Positions 57,620-64,000 of a DNA stretch of 64,000 bases are shown piece after piece. The position numbers and the translations under genes were made by a program. Source of the DNA: Winogradskyella sp. MH6 (GTDB lineage: Bacteria; Bacteroidota; Bacteroidia; Flavobacteriales; Flavobacteriaceae). Location: NCBI RefSeq assembly GCF_022810765.1, contig NZ_CP094494.1, positions 3,348,001-3,412,000 on the forward strand. The letters run 5' to 3'. The first letter of the stretch is position 1; each line of letters starts with the position of its first letter. Below the pieces are notes generated by a model. That model did not search any database. It was not told the origin of the DNA and was given only the letters and a program-made list of their open reading frames with translations.

Positions 57620-59071
57620 ATGCTATTTAGATATATTATATTTTCACTAGTACTATTGTCATTAACATTTGGATGTAAAATAAACACCAATAATAATGTT
57701 GATTTTGCTTATGTTGGTGGTGAAATTATAAACCCTAAGAATAATAGTGTTGTGCTATACAACACTAAAGGAAAGGTTGTAGATTCTCTAACTCTAGATA
57801 GCAACAACAGGTTTATTTATAAAGTTGAAGACCTGCATCCTGGTCTATACTCCTTTACTCATGGTGGAGAATATCAATTGATTCTTTTAGAGCCAAATGA
57901 TAGTGTAATGTTTAGACTAAATACTTACGATTTTGATGAGTCTTTAGTGTTTACAGGTGAAGGTGCTAGAAAAAACAATTACCTTATTGAAACATACTTG
58001 GCAAATGAACAACAAGCCAACAAGCTAGTGTATTATGCCAAAATGGAACCTGAAGAATTCAATGCTTTTGTTGAAGAAAGACGCAATAAAGAGTTGACTA
58101 AGTTTCAAAATTTCTTATTAGACAAAGAAGAATCCGAATTATTCAAGTCCATTATTGAAACCAATATCAACTACAATTCATATGCAGACAAGGAAATATA
58201 TCCTTTTGCTTATTTTGGAAACAACAAACTTATACACATAAAAGACCTTCCTGAGAATTTTTATGCATACCGAAAATCTGTAGACTATAATGCTACTCCG
58301 TTAAGTCATTTATATGCTTACAATCGTTTTTTATTTTCTTACATTGATAACCTAGCGGCTCAGAAGTATTATCAGCACCATGATTTTCACAGTGCATTTG
58401 ATAGACACTCTATAGATTACAATAAATCTAAGTTAGATTTAATTGATAGCATCATTTCTGATGAAACTATAAAAAACAATCTACTAAAATACAAAACCAG
58501 AGATTACGTAAGTTATAACCACACAGAATCTGAAGCTGATGAAATGCTAAACTATTACTTAGCCAAAAGCACAAACGAAGAAGACAAAACATACATAAAA
58601 GAGTTGGTATCCTCTCTAAAACTACTTAGACAAGGTAATCCTATACCAAATCTGGAAATTGTAAACTATGATAATACCGAGCATAATTTAAATTCAATTA
58701 TAGACAAGCCAACGATTATCTACTTTTGGTCATCTAATTCTAAAATGCAGTACAGAAACAGCCATTATAAGGTTAAAAGTTTAAAATATGCATTCCCACA
58801 GGTAGAATTTGTCTCCATTAATCTTAATTCTGATGATGACAAATCATGGAAAAGTATCATTAACAATTATGACTTTCCAACCGAGAACGAGTACAAATTT
58901 AAATATCCTGCAAAAGCAAGAAAAGTGCTTGCTGTAAATTACCTCAATAAAGCTATCATAGTTAACGAAAACGGAATGATATTACATCCTAACGTCAATA
59001 TCTTTAAATCTGACTTTACAGAAATGCTTGGTAGTACGCTACAAAAAAGACACCTCATTGCTAAACAATAA
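57620..59071 (+). CDS. Lipoprotein with a C-terminal thioredoxin-like domain
   Basis: 483 residues from the ATG at 57620. The signal MLFRYIIFSLVLLSLTFGC has a lipobox and Cys19. An N-terminal beta domain (about 25-110; SFTHGGEYQLILLEPNDSVM) resembles DUF4369-type domains of TlpA-like lipoproteins. The C-terminal 150 residues look thioredoxin-like (IPNLEIVNYDNTEHNL, IIYFWSSNSK), but the CxxC is replaced by SSNSK, so disulfide exchange is unlikely. Probably periplasmic. The end of the gene contains the terminator of the convergent aldolase gene. Confidence 0.75.
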   Translation: MLFRYIIFSLVLLSLTFGCKINTNNNVDFAYVGGEIINPKNNSVVLYNTKGKVVDSLTLDSNNRFIYKVEDLHPGLYSFTHGGEYQLILLEPNDSVMFRLNTYDFDESLVFTGEGARKNNYLIETYLANEQQANKLVYYAKMEPEEFNAFVEERRNKELTKFQNFLLDKEESELFKSIIETNINYNSYADKEIYPFAYFGNNKLIHIKDLPENFYAYRKSVDYNATPLSHLYAYNRFLFSYIDNLAAQKYYQHHDFHSAFDRHSIDYNKSKLDLIDSIISDETIKNNLLKYKTRDYVSYNHTESEADEMLNYYLAKSTNEEDKTYIKELVSSLKLLRQGNPIPNLEIVNYDNTEHNLNSIIDKPTIIYFWSSNSKMQYRNSHYKVKSLKYAFPQVEFVSINLNSDDDKSWKSIINNYDFPTENEYKFKYPAKARKVLAVNYLNKAIIVNENGMILHPNVNIFKSDFTEMLGSTLQKRHLIAKQ

Positions 59072-59079
59072 GGTGCCTT
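59043..59079 (-). terminator. Terminator of the aldolase gene, overlapping the end of the convergent gene
   Basis: A 14-bp stem (59047-59060 with 59066-59079; two wobble pairs) with a 5-base loop. On the minus strand a T run follows. It lies 28 bp after the aldolase stop and inside the last codons of the lipoprotein gene. Confidence 0.75.
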
Positions 59080-59106
59080 AAATATTTCTTGTTTAAAGTT
59101 GACTTC

Positions 59107-59760
59107 TTAGTTTCCTTTCTTGTAATCTGCTAAGAATTTTTCTAAACCTATATCGGTTAAAGGATGTTTTAATAATCCTGTAATAGAACTTAAAGGTCCT
59201 GTCATAACATCGGCTCCTAATTTTGCACAATCTATAACATGCATCGTATGACGTACAGACGCTGCTAATATTTCTGTTTCAAAAGCATAGTTATCAAAAA
59301 TATGACGGATTTCTGCAATAAGGTTTAAACCATCTGTAGAAATATCATCTAAACGACCAATAAACGGTGAAACATATGTAGCACCAGCTTTTGCTGCTAA
59401 TAATGCCTGACCTGGTGAGAATACTAAAGTAACGTTGGTTTTAATTCCTCTATCTGAAAAATATTTACAAGCTTTTACTCCATCCTTAATCATAGGAAGC
59501 TTAATAACAATCTGGTCGTGTAACTCAGCCAAAGCCTCTCCTTCTCTTACCATACCTTCAAAATCTGTAGAAATAACTTCTGCAGATACATCGCCATCTA
59601 CTATATTACAGATATCTACATAATGCTTCATAATATTATCTACACCAGTAATACCTTCTTTTGCCATTAGTGACGGGTTTGTTGTAACACCATCTAAAAT
59701 ACCCATATCTTGAGCTTCTTTAATCTGGTCTAAATTGGCTGTGTCAATAAAAAATTTCAT
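59107..59760 (-). CDS. fsa: Fructose-6-phosphate aldolase/transaldolase-type enzyme
   Basis: 217 residues, the short TalC/FSA class. [15 protein letters not shown] starts the barrel, [14 protein letters not shown] is at 23-36, and the Schiff-base lysine is Lys87 in [30 protein letters not shown] is the next conserved block (about 107-129) and ASVRHTMHV the C-terminal one. Short enzymes of this type are either transaldolases or fructose-6-phosphate aldolases; the sequence alone does not decide. No pentose-phosphate neighbour. Confidence 0.9.
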   Translation of the reverse strand: MKFFIDTANLDQIKEAQDMGILDGVTTNPSLMAKEGITGVDNIMKHYVDICNIVDGDVSAEVISTDFEGMVREGEALAELHDQIVIKLPMIKDGVKACKYFSDRGIKTNVTLVFSPGQALLAAKAGATYVSPFIGRLDDISTDGLNLIAEIRHIFDNYAFETEILAASVRHTMHVIDCAKLGADVMTGPLSSITGLLKHPLTDIGLEKFLADYKKGN

Positions 59761-59857
59761 CTAAAATAAATTTGATTTGTTGTGTTTTTAGTTGCCGCGA
59801 ATTTACAACTATTCCATAGGATGGTTTAAAAGAAATATCAAAATATATTAACAATAA

Positions 59858-60271
59858 CTAGTATATAGTAATACTAAAATCCTTGGATGTAGATGAAGAA
59901 CATAAAGAATCCTCATACTCCTCAGATTCTTCATCATAAGACACAGGCGGATCTACATATAAGTATATTGTGAATTCGAAAACGCCTGACTCTTGTGGTG
60001 TACCTTCAATAGTAAAGGTTCTGTGGTCTGCATAAAAATCAACACCTTCAGGTAAGTCGCCATAAAACTCATAAAAATAATCGTAAGCTTCATCTACAGG
60101 CTCATTCTTTATCTCGGATATAAGATAATCTGAATAAAAATAACCTATACTTCCTATTGCAAAATTTTTATCTGGAATCTCTGGTCTCTTATTAATGATA
60201 CACTCTAAAATATCATCGCAACTAAACAATAAGAAACAACATGTTAGAGCGAAGATTTTTAATGATTTCAT
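59858..60271 (-). CDS. Small lipoprotein with an Ig-like (He_PIG-type) domain
   Basis: 137 residues. MKSLKIFALTCCFLLFSC gives a lipoprotein with Cys18. Mature part has the pattern LPEGVDFYADHRTFTIEGTP followed by SGVFEFTIYLYVD, the core of putative-Ig (He_PIG) domains. Acidic and rich in Tyr. Two further cysteines at C-terminus (DSLCSSS). Surface or periplasmic; function unknown. Confidence 0.65.
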   Translation of the reverse strand: MKSLKIFALTCCFLLFSCDDILECIINKRPEIPDKNFAIGSIGYFYSDYLISEIKNEPVDEAYDYFYEFYGDLPEGVDFYADHRTFTIEGTPQESGVFEFTIYLYVDPPVSYDEESEEYEDSLCSSSTSKDFSITIY

Positions 60272-60317
60272 ATCAGAAAATTTGCGATACAGACCACAAA
60301 TAGTATACCAAAAAGCC

Positions 60318-61121
60318 TTATAACTTATAATGGTTCATTAGCAACTTTTCATAAACCTTATCAGGTAGAATGCGCTTAAGTACAATCGAAAATTTCTGCA
60401 TAAAGGCACCTACTTTATAATGAATCTTTGGTGATTTAGTTTCTATCACTTTATAAATAGCCTCTGCCATTTCTTTAGGATCACCACCTTCATCAACATG
60501 TTCATCCATAGTTTTTAAAGAATGTCCATATTTTTCCTTATACGGTGAATCTTCTAAAACAGGTGCGTGATATCGACCAGCAGCAATATTAGTAGCAAAA
60601 TCACCAGGAGCAACATTGGTCATTTCAATATTAAAATCTTTGAGCTCCATTCTAAATGCTTCGGTTATAATTTCTAATGCTCCTTTACTAGCACTATAAA
60701 CGCCTCTAAATGGTAAACCCATATAACCTGCAATTGAGGTTATATTTATAATTAAGCCTGAATTTTGAGCTCTCATCACAGGCAAAGTCGCCTTTATAAC
60801 ATTGATAGGGCCAAAAAAATTAGTTTCAAAATTTCGTTTTATCTCAGCATCTGGAATTTCTTCGATTGGACCGGTAATGCCTGCTCCAGCATTATTTATA
60901 AGGACATCTATTCTGCCTTCTTGCTTTAAAACCTCAGCAATACAAGTCGAAATCGTCTCGGGCTTTGTAACGTCTAAAGCCACTATTGGAAACTTACTGT
61001 TTGGATAATTTTTAGGATTTCTGCTGGTTCCGTAGACTTTATAACCTTTGTCTTGCAAAAATTCTCCTACCGATTTACCTATTCCTGAAGATCCTCCGGT
61101 TATTAAAACAACTTTAGACAT
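60318..61121 (-). CDS. Short-chain dehydrogenase/reductase (SDR)
   Basis: 267 residues, classical SDR. TGGSSGIGKSVGEFL near 8-22 is the cofactor loop, LINNAGAGITG near 82, NITSIAGYMG near 134 the catalytic serine region and YSASKGALE near 148 the Tyr-Lys pair. The Arg (TSRNP) after beta-2 suggests NADP(H). The extended C-terminus (YKVGAFMQKFSIVLKRILPD) is like the group with retinol or steroid-type dehydrogenases. Substrate unknown. Confidence 0.9.
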   Translation of the reverse strand: MSKVVLITGGSSGIGKSVGEFLQDKGYKVYGTSRNPKNYPNSKFPIVALDVTKPETISTCIAEVLKQEGRIDVLINNAGAGITGPIEEIPDAEIKRNFETNFFGPINVIKATLPVMRAQNSGLIINITSIAGYMGLPFRGVYSASKGALEIITEAFRMELKDFNIEMTNVAPGDFATNIAAGRYHAPVLEDSPYKEKYGHSLKTMDEHVDEGGDPKEMAEAIYKVIETKSPKIHYKVGAFMQKFSIVLKRILPDKVYEKLLMNHYKL

Positions 61122-61210
61122 AATAATGAAATGTATGTTTTGAAGCTAAAAGTACAAAGTTTAAGAATATGTTATGTTTTGTACTTAAAAGAGCTTTCAC
61201 TTTAGCGCAT

Positions 61211-61312
61211 AAAAAAAGGCAAGCTACCTACATCACACCGCTACGACCGCGTACCTTTGCTACGTTCCCGTCCTGGAGGATTAAGCAGGAGCTGGTTGTG
61301 TAGGACTTGCCC
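61211..61312 (-). ncRNA. ffs: Signal recognition particle RNA (small bacterial type)
   Basis: About 95 nt plus a T run. On the minus strand the 5' end GGCAAGTCCTACACAACC pairs with the 3' end reading ATGTAGGTAGCTTGCC, giving the long rod. The central part CCAGGACGGGAACGTAGCAA has the GGAA tetraloop and AGCA of domain IV that binds Ffh. A seven-base T run ends it. A complete Bacteroidota promoter lies just upstream at 61318-61347. Forms the SRP with Ffh for targeting of membrane proteins. Confidence 0.88.
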
Positions 61313-61317
61313 GGCTG

Positions 61318-61347
61318 CAAAGATACAACCTTTTAATACTTTCGCAA
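61318..61347 (-). promoter_or_regulatory. Promoter of the SRP RNA gene
   Basis: On the minus strand TTG (61347-61345), a 19-bp spacer, and TATCTTTG (61325-61318), the full Bacteroidota consensus. The -7 box is 5 bp before the RNA's first G. It confirms the strand of the RNA gene and is the best promoter in the window. Confidence 0.85.
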
Positions 61348-61401
61348 TGATTTTTAAACTGAATTTTATTTAATACCTTTCCTGAAAATTCTAAGACATT
61401 C

Positions 61402-62430
61402 ATGCAACTATACAAGTATCTCATTATCTTTTGCTTAAGCCTAGTTTTTATTAACTGTGGAGAAAAAAACACTGCAAATCAAACTGGCTTAACTATTGAT
61501 CTTAATACAAAATCTCTATTATTAGGTGATAAATTAAACCTTACCATCAACAATCCTAAAAAGCTGAACATAACAAATGTTAGTTATCAATTAGATGGTA
61601 AAGCAATTACAAAAGATGCAGTGTTAGGGAATCTAACCTTAGGCGAAAAATCTTTAGTTGCTACAATTACATATGATGATAAAACCGAAACGGTTAGCAA
61701 AACCATTACTATTTACAACAATAGTATTCCATCTATATATAATTACGAAATTGTAAATACATATCCGCACGATATCACCTCTTACACCCAAGGTTTGGAA
61801 TTTCATAATGGAGAATTGTACGAAAGTACAGGTCAGTACAACGAATCTAAACTTAGAAAAGTAAACTTTGAAACTGGCGAAGTCTTAAAAAACATTGATT
61901 TAGATGATAACTTTTTTGGTGAAGGCTTAACAATTTTAGACGAAAAAATATACCAACTTACATGGAGAGCCAAACGTGGTTTTGTGTACGACATCAATAC
62001 GTTTGAAAAGCTAAAAACCTTCAATTACGGCACAAGCGAAGAAGGTTGGGGAATTTGTAACGATGGAGAAAAACTTTATAAATCTGATGGAACCGAAAAA
62101 ATATGGATTCTTAATCCTGATAATCTTTCTGAAGGTAGTCACATTGAAGTCTATACTGAAAAAGGAAAAATCCCAGCTTTGAATGAGCTCGAATGGATTG
62201 ATGGTAAAATATTTGCCAATATCTATCAAAAAAACGGTGTGGTAATTATTAATCCTAAAACAGGAGGTGTAGAAGGTGTTATTAACTTTAAGCCTCTTAG
62301 AAAATTAGTAACACAGCACAACGAGCTTGATGTTTTAAACGGTATTGCCTATCATCCTGAGCGCAAAACCATTTTTGTTACTGGTAAAAACTGGGACAAA
62401 CTTTTTGAAGTAAAAATTAAAAAGCAATAA
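61402..62430 (+). CDS. Glutaminyl-peptide cyclotransferase (plant/bacterial type), lipoprotein
   Basis: 342 residues. The signal peptide ends VFINC (Cys18 or so), a lipoprotein. Residues 25-110 are an Ig-like domain; 115-342 form the beta-propeller of the Glu_cyclase_2 family, with HDITSYTQGLEFHNGELYES near 124-143, GEGLTILDEKIYQLTW near 172 and LNGIAYHPERKTIFVTGKNW near 312-331. It converts N-terminal Gln to pyroglutamate on secreted proteins. Interesting beside the 5-oxoproline genes 40 kb away. Followed 7 bp later by the thioesterase gene. Confidence 0.9.
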   Translation: MQLYKYLIIFCLSLVFINCGEKNTANQTGLTIDLNTKSLLLGDKLNLTINNPKKLNITNVSYQLDGKAITKDAVLGNLTLGEKSLVATITYDDKTETVSKTITIYNNSIPSIYNYEIVNTYPHDITSYTQGLEFHNGELYESTGQYNESKLRKVNFETGEVLKNIDLDDNFFGEGLTILDEKIYQLTWRAKRGFVYDINTFEKLKTFNYGTSEEGWGICNDGEKLYKSDGTEKIWILNPDNLSEGSHIEVYTEKGKIPALNELEWIDGKIFANIYQKNGVVIINPKTGGVEGVINFKPLRKLVTQHNELDVLNGIAYHPERKTIFVTGKNWDKLFEVKIKKQ

Positions 62431-62437
62431 GCAAGCT

Positions 62438-62827
62438 TTGCAAACTTTTGAAAAAACCATTGTAGTCTCTAAAGATGATTTAGACCAACTCAACCACGTT
62501 AACAATGTGCGTTACGTACAGTGGGTACAAGATATTGCAGAAGCCCATTGGCTAAAAAATGCACCAAAAACCATTTTAGACAACTACTTTTGGGTCATAT
62601 TGAATCACAACATACAATATAAAGGTGAAGCCTTATTAGGAGACGAATTAACTGTAAAAACCTTTGTTTCAAAATCAGAGGGCCTCACTTCTATTCGTCA
62701 TGTAGAAATTACTAATAACGCTAATGATAAGCTCATAGTTACATCTGAAACAAAGTGGTGTTTTATGAATACGGCAACCAAAAAGCCTGCAAGAATACCA
62801 GCAGAAGTAGCTAAACTATTTGATTAA
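62438..62827 (+). CDS. 4HBT-family acyl-CoA thioesterase
   Basis: 129 residues from a TTG start 7 bp after the previous stop. The hot-dog fold is recognised by DDLDQLNHVNNVRYVQWVQD near 14-33 (the catalytic aspartate is replaced by the Asn-His-Val-Asn form common in YbgC-like proteins). SEGLTSIRHVEITN follows. It probably hydrolyses short or medium acyl-CoA. Likely co-transcribed with the cyclotransferase. Confidence 0.87.
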   Translation: MQTFEKTIVVSKDDLDQLNHVNNVRYVQWVQDIAEAHWLKNAPKTILDNYFWVILNHNIQYKGEALLGDELTVKTFVSKSEGLTSIRHVEITNNANDKLIVTSETKWCFMNTATKKPARIPAEVAKLFD

Positions 62828-62909
62828 CATTTCTTTAGGTTAAAGTTTTTTTAATCTTAACTTCGGTTTAACTGATAAAGTGTTTCTTTAAAGCACTAAT
62901 CAATCAATA

Positions 62910-63680
62910 ATGCGCTTTTCACTAATCTTTTTGTTCTTCTTGTCTTTCAATTTCAACCTACCTGCACAAACCTTGTCTGGTAAAGTTTACGATACTGAAA
63001 CGGTTGTAAAGGATATGAAAGTCATTAACAAAACACAAAACATCCTAACTATAACAAATAAAGACGGAGATTTTAGTATAGAAGCCAAAGTCAATGACAC
63101 CATCTCGTTTCAATCCATTTTCTATCATCCTTTAGAAGTTGTACTAAAACAATCTCATTTTGATGATATTAATGTTTTTGAAGTTGAAGAAATTGTAAGC
63201 GAACTTGATGAAGTAGAAATACAGTCAGAACCTGAGCAACCCATTTTTGAAGAGGAAACTTACAATCAAAACCTTCACAATCTTATCAAGGAAGATATAA
63301 AACGTAATCCAGGCTTATACCAATCACCAAACGCGCAATATGGTGTAGACTTTATTTATTTAATTGGTCAAGTGGTCAAACTTTTTAAGCGGAAAAAATC
63401 CAAAGAAAAGAAGCCTATTTATAAACCTATTACTTACCAACAAATGGATTCTTTGTTTTCAACAAGTTCATTTTTCAACAAACGCTTAGTTACCGAAAAC
63501 CTCAAAATACCAGAGGATAAAGCCAAACTCTTTTATGATTTTTGTTCTGCAAAAGGTATTAGTTCAGAACTTTTAAAAGAGGAAAATAAAATGATGCTTA
63601 TAGAAGAGTTAGTAGGTAACAGCCAATTATTCCTTATTCTTCTTGAAGAATATGGAGAAGAAAAAGTATCAAAAGACTAA
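62910..63680 (+). CDS. Secreted protein with a carboxypeptidase-regulatory-like domain
   Basis: 256 residues. A signal peptide ends NLPAQ near 20. LSGKVYDTETVVKDMKVINK opens a CarboxypepD_reg-like domain (about 22-95), like the N-terminus of TonB-dependent proteins but without a barrel. The C-terminal half is charged and helical with a basic RKKSKEKKP segment near 170. Function unknown; an envelope role is likely. Confidence 0.68.
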   Translation: MRFSLIFLFFLSFNFNLPAQTLSGKVYDTETVVKDMKVINKTQNILTITNKDGDFSIEAKVNDTISFQSIFYHPLEVVLKQSHFDDINVFEVEEIVSELDEVEIQSEPEQPIFEEETYNQNLHNLIKEDIKRNPGLYQSPNAQYGVDFIYLIGQVVKLFKRKKSKEKKPIYKPITYQQMDSLFSTSSFFNKRLVTENLKIPEDKAKLFYDFCSAKGISSELLKEENKMMLIEELVGNSQLFLILLEEYGEEKVSKD

Positions 63681-63762
63681 ATTATAACAGAGAATTCCTA
63701 TAATTCATAATAAATCATAACTTCAAAAGTTATATTTTTAAGCCAAATTATATTTATCTCTT

Positions 63763-64000
63763 ATGAAGCGATTGCTATCCTTCCTTATTTGTTTTATTGT
63801 TCTATTATTCTGGAGTTCTTGCCGCAAAGATTTCGAATTCTCTCCAAGCACAGGAAATCTGGAGTTTGCAAAAGATACTGTTTACCTAGATACTGTTTTT
63901 ACAAACATTGGGTCTAGTACTTATAACTTAAAAGTATATAACCGAAGTGACGATGATATCGTAATACCAACCATTCAATTAGAAAATGGAGTGAATTCAT
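63763..64000 (+). CDS. Surface lipoprotein of unknown function (partial, 3' end outside window)
   Basis: 79 residues visible. The start MKRLLSFLICFIVLLFWSSC is a lipoprotein signal (Cys20). The mature part continues with FSPSTGNLEFAKDTVYLDTV, an Ig-like or cell-adhesion strand pattern. I recognise the opening as typical of large Flavobacteriia surface lipoproteins but cannot name a family from the fragment. Confidence 0.65.
   Translation, partial: MKRLLSFLICFIVLLFWSSCRKDFEFSPSTGNLEFAKDTVYLDTVFTNIGSSTYNLKVYNRSDDDIVIPTIQLENGVNS

Overview
This 64 kb window is a gene-dense, low-GC piece of a Bacteroidota chromosome, most likely a marine member of the Flavobacteriaceae; the genus cannot be fixed from sequence alone. 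The evidence is the set of protein families (PxpABC beside an Nramp relative, DUF2007, DUF2721, MORN/WG-repeat secreted proteins, PAS-LuxR regulators), lipoprotein signals, the near absence of Shine-Dalgarno sequences, and promoters with the Bacteroidota -7 element TAnnTTTG. The best promoter (TTG, 19 bp, TATCTTTG) precedes the SRP RNA gene. I see no rRNA or tRNA gene, insertion sequence, prophage or CRISPR array.

Layout. 1-2073: a partial FMN-dependent nitronate monooxygenase-like gene and an RlmI-type rRNA methyltransferase. 2288-8687: an acyl/aminoacyl tailoring cluster with a NeuD-like acetyltransferase, a CapK-like adenylating enzyme, two paralogous sugar-transfer-associated ATP-grasp proteins, two paralogous GNAT-like proteins and a beta-keto acid cleavage enzyme (BKACE). 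The two halves converge on one shared TTAA stop. 8895-15238: dnaK, a collagen-like lipoprotein, sdaA, an NTF2-like protein, panB and a pseudouridine synthase. 15235-17212: an orphan membrane sensor and histidine kinase operon. 17299-21951: the 5-oxoprolinase genes pxpABC with an Nramp-like transporter lacking the metal-site residues, and a DUF2891 lipoprotein. 22011-34084: comM-like gene, hydrolases, ade, tilS (with a REP-like repeat inside its reading frame), a sigma-like protein, pabB, an aldose epimerase and a DEAD-box helicase.

34184-39438: an ECF sigma factor, a 57-residue gene and a mechanosensitive channel in one operon; DUF2721 and MotA/ExbB-like membrane proteins; a LytS/LytTR two-component pair and a GYF_2-like protein. 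39450-44303: five genes rich in MORN and WG repeats. 44515-49386: lipoamide dehydrogenase, a PAS-LuxR regulator, a CPBP protease-like protein, and an Lrp regulator divergent from a Cys/Met PLP enzyme. 49575-55734: an NhaC antiporter, a peroxiredoxin-thioredoxin operon, and katG with an ankyrin gene. 55812-64000: an ABC-F ATPase, lipoproteins, a fructose-6-phosphate aldolase-type enzyme, an SDR, the SRP RNA, glutaminyl cyclase and a thioesterase.

The main candidates for undescribed biology are: a 17-bp palindrome found twice, each time 22 bp upstream of a TTTG -7-like element, flanking the lipoamide dehydrogenase gene and next to a LuxR-type regulator; the 2.3-8.7 kb tailoring cluster; the Nramp-like protein of the pxp operon; the 57-aa gene tied to the ECF sigma factor; and the TTAGA/TCTAA inverted arrays at two convergent gene ends.
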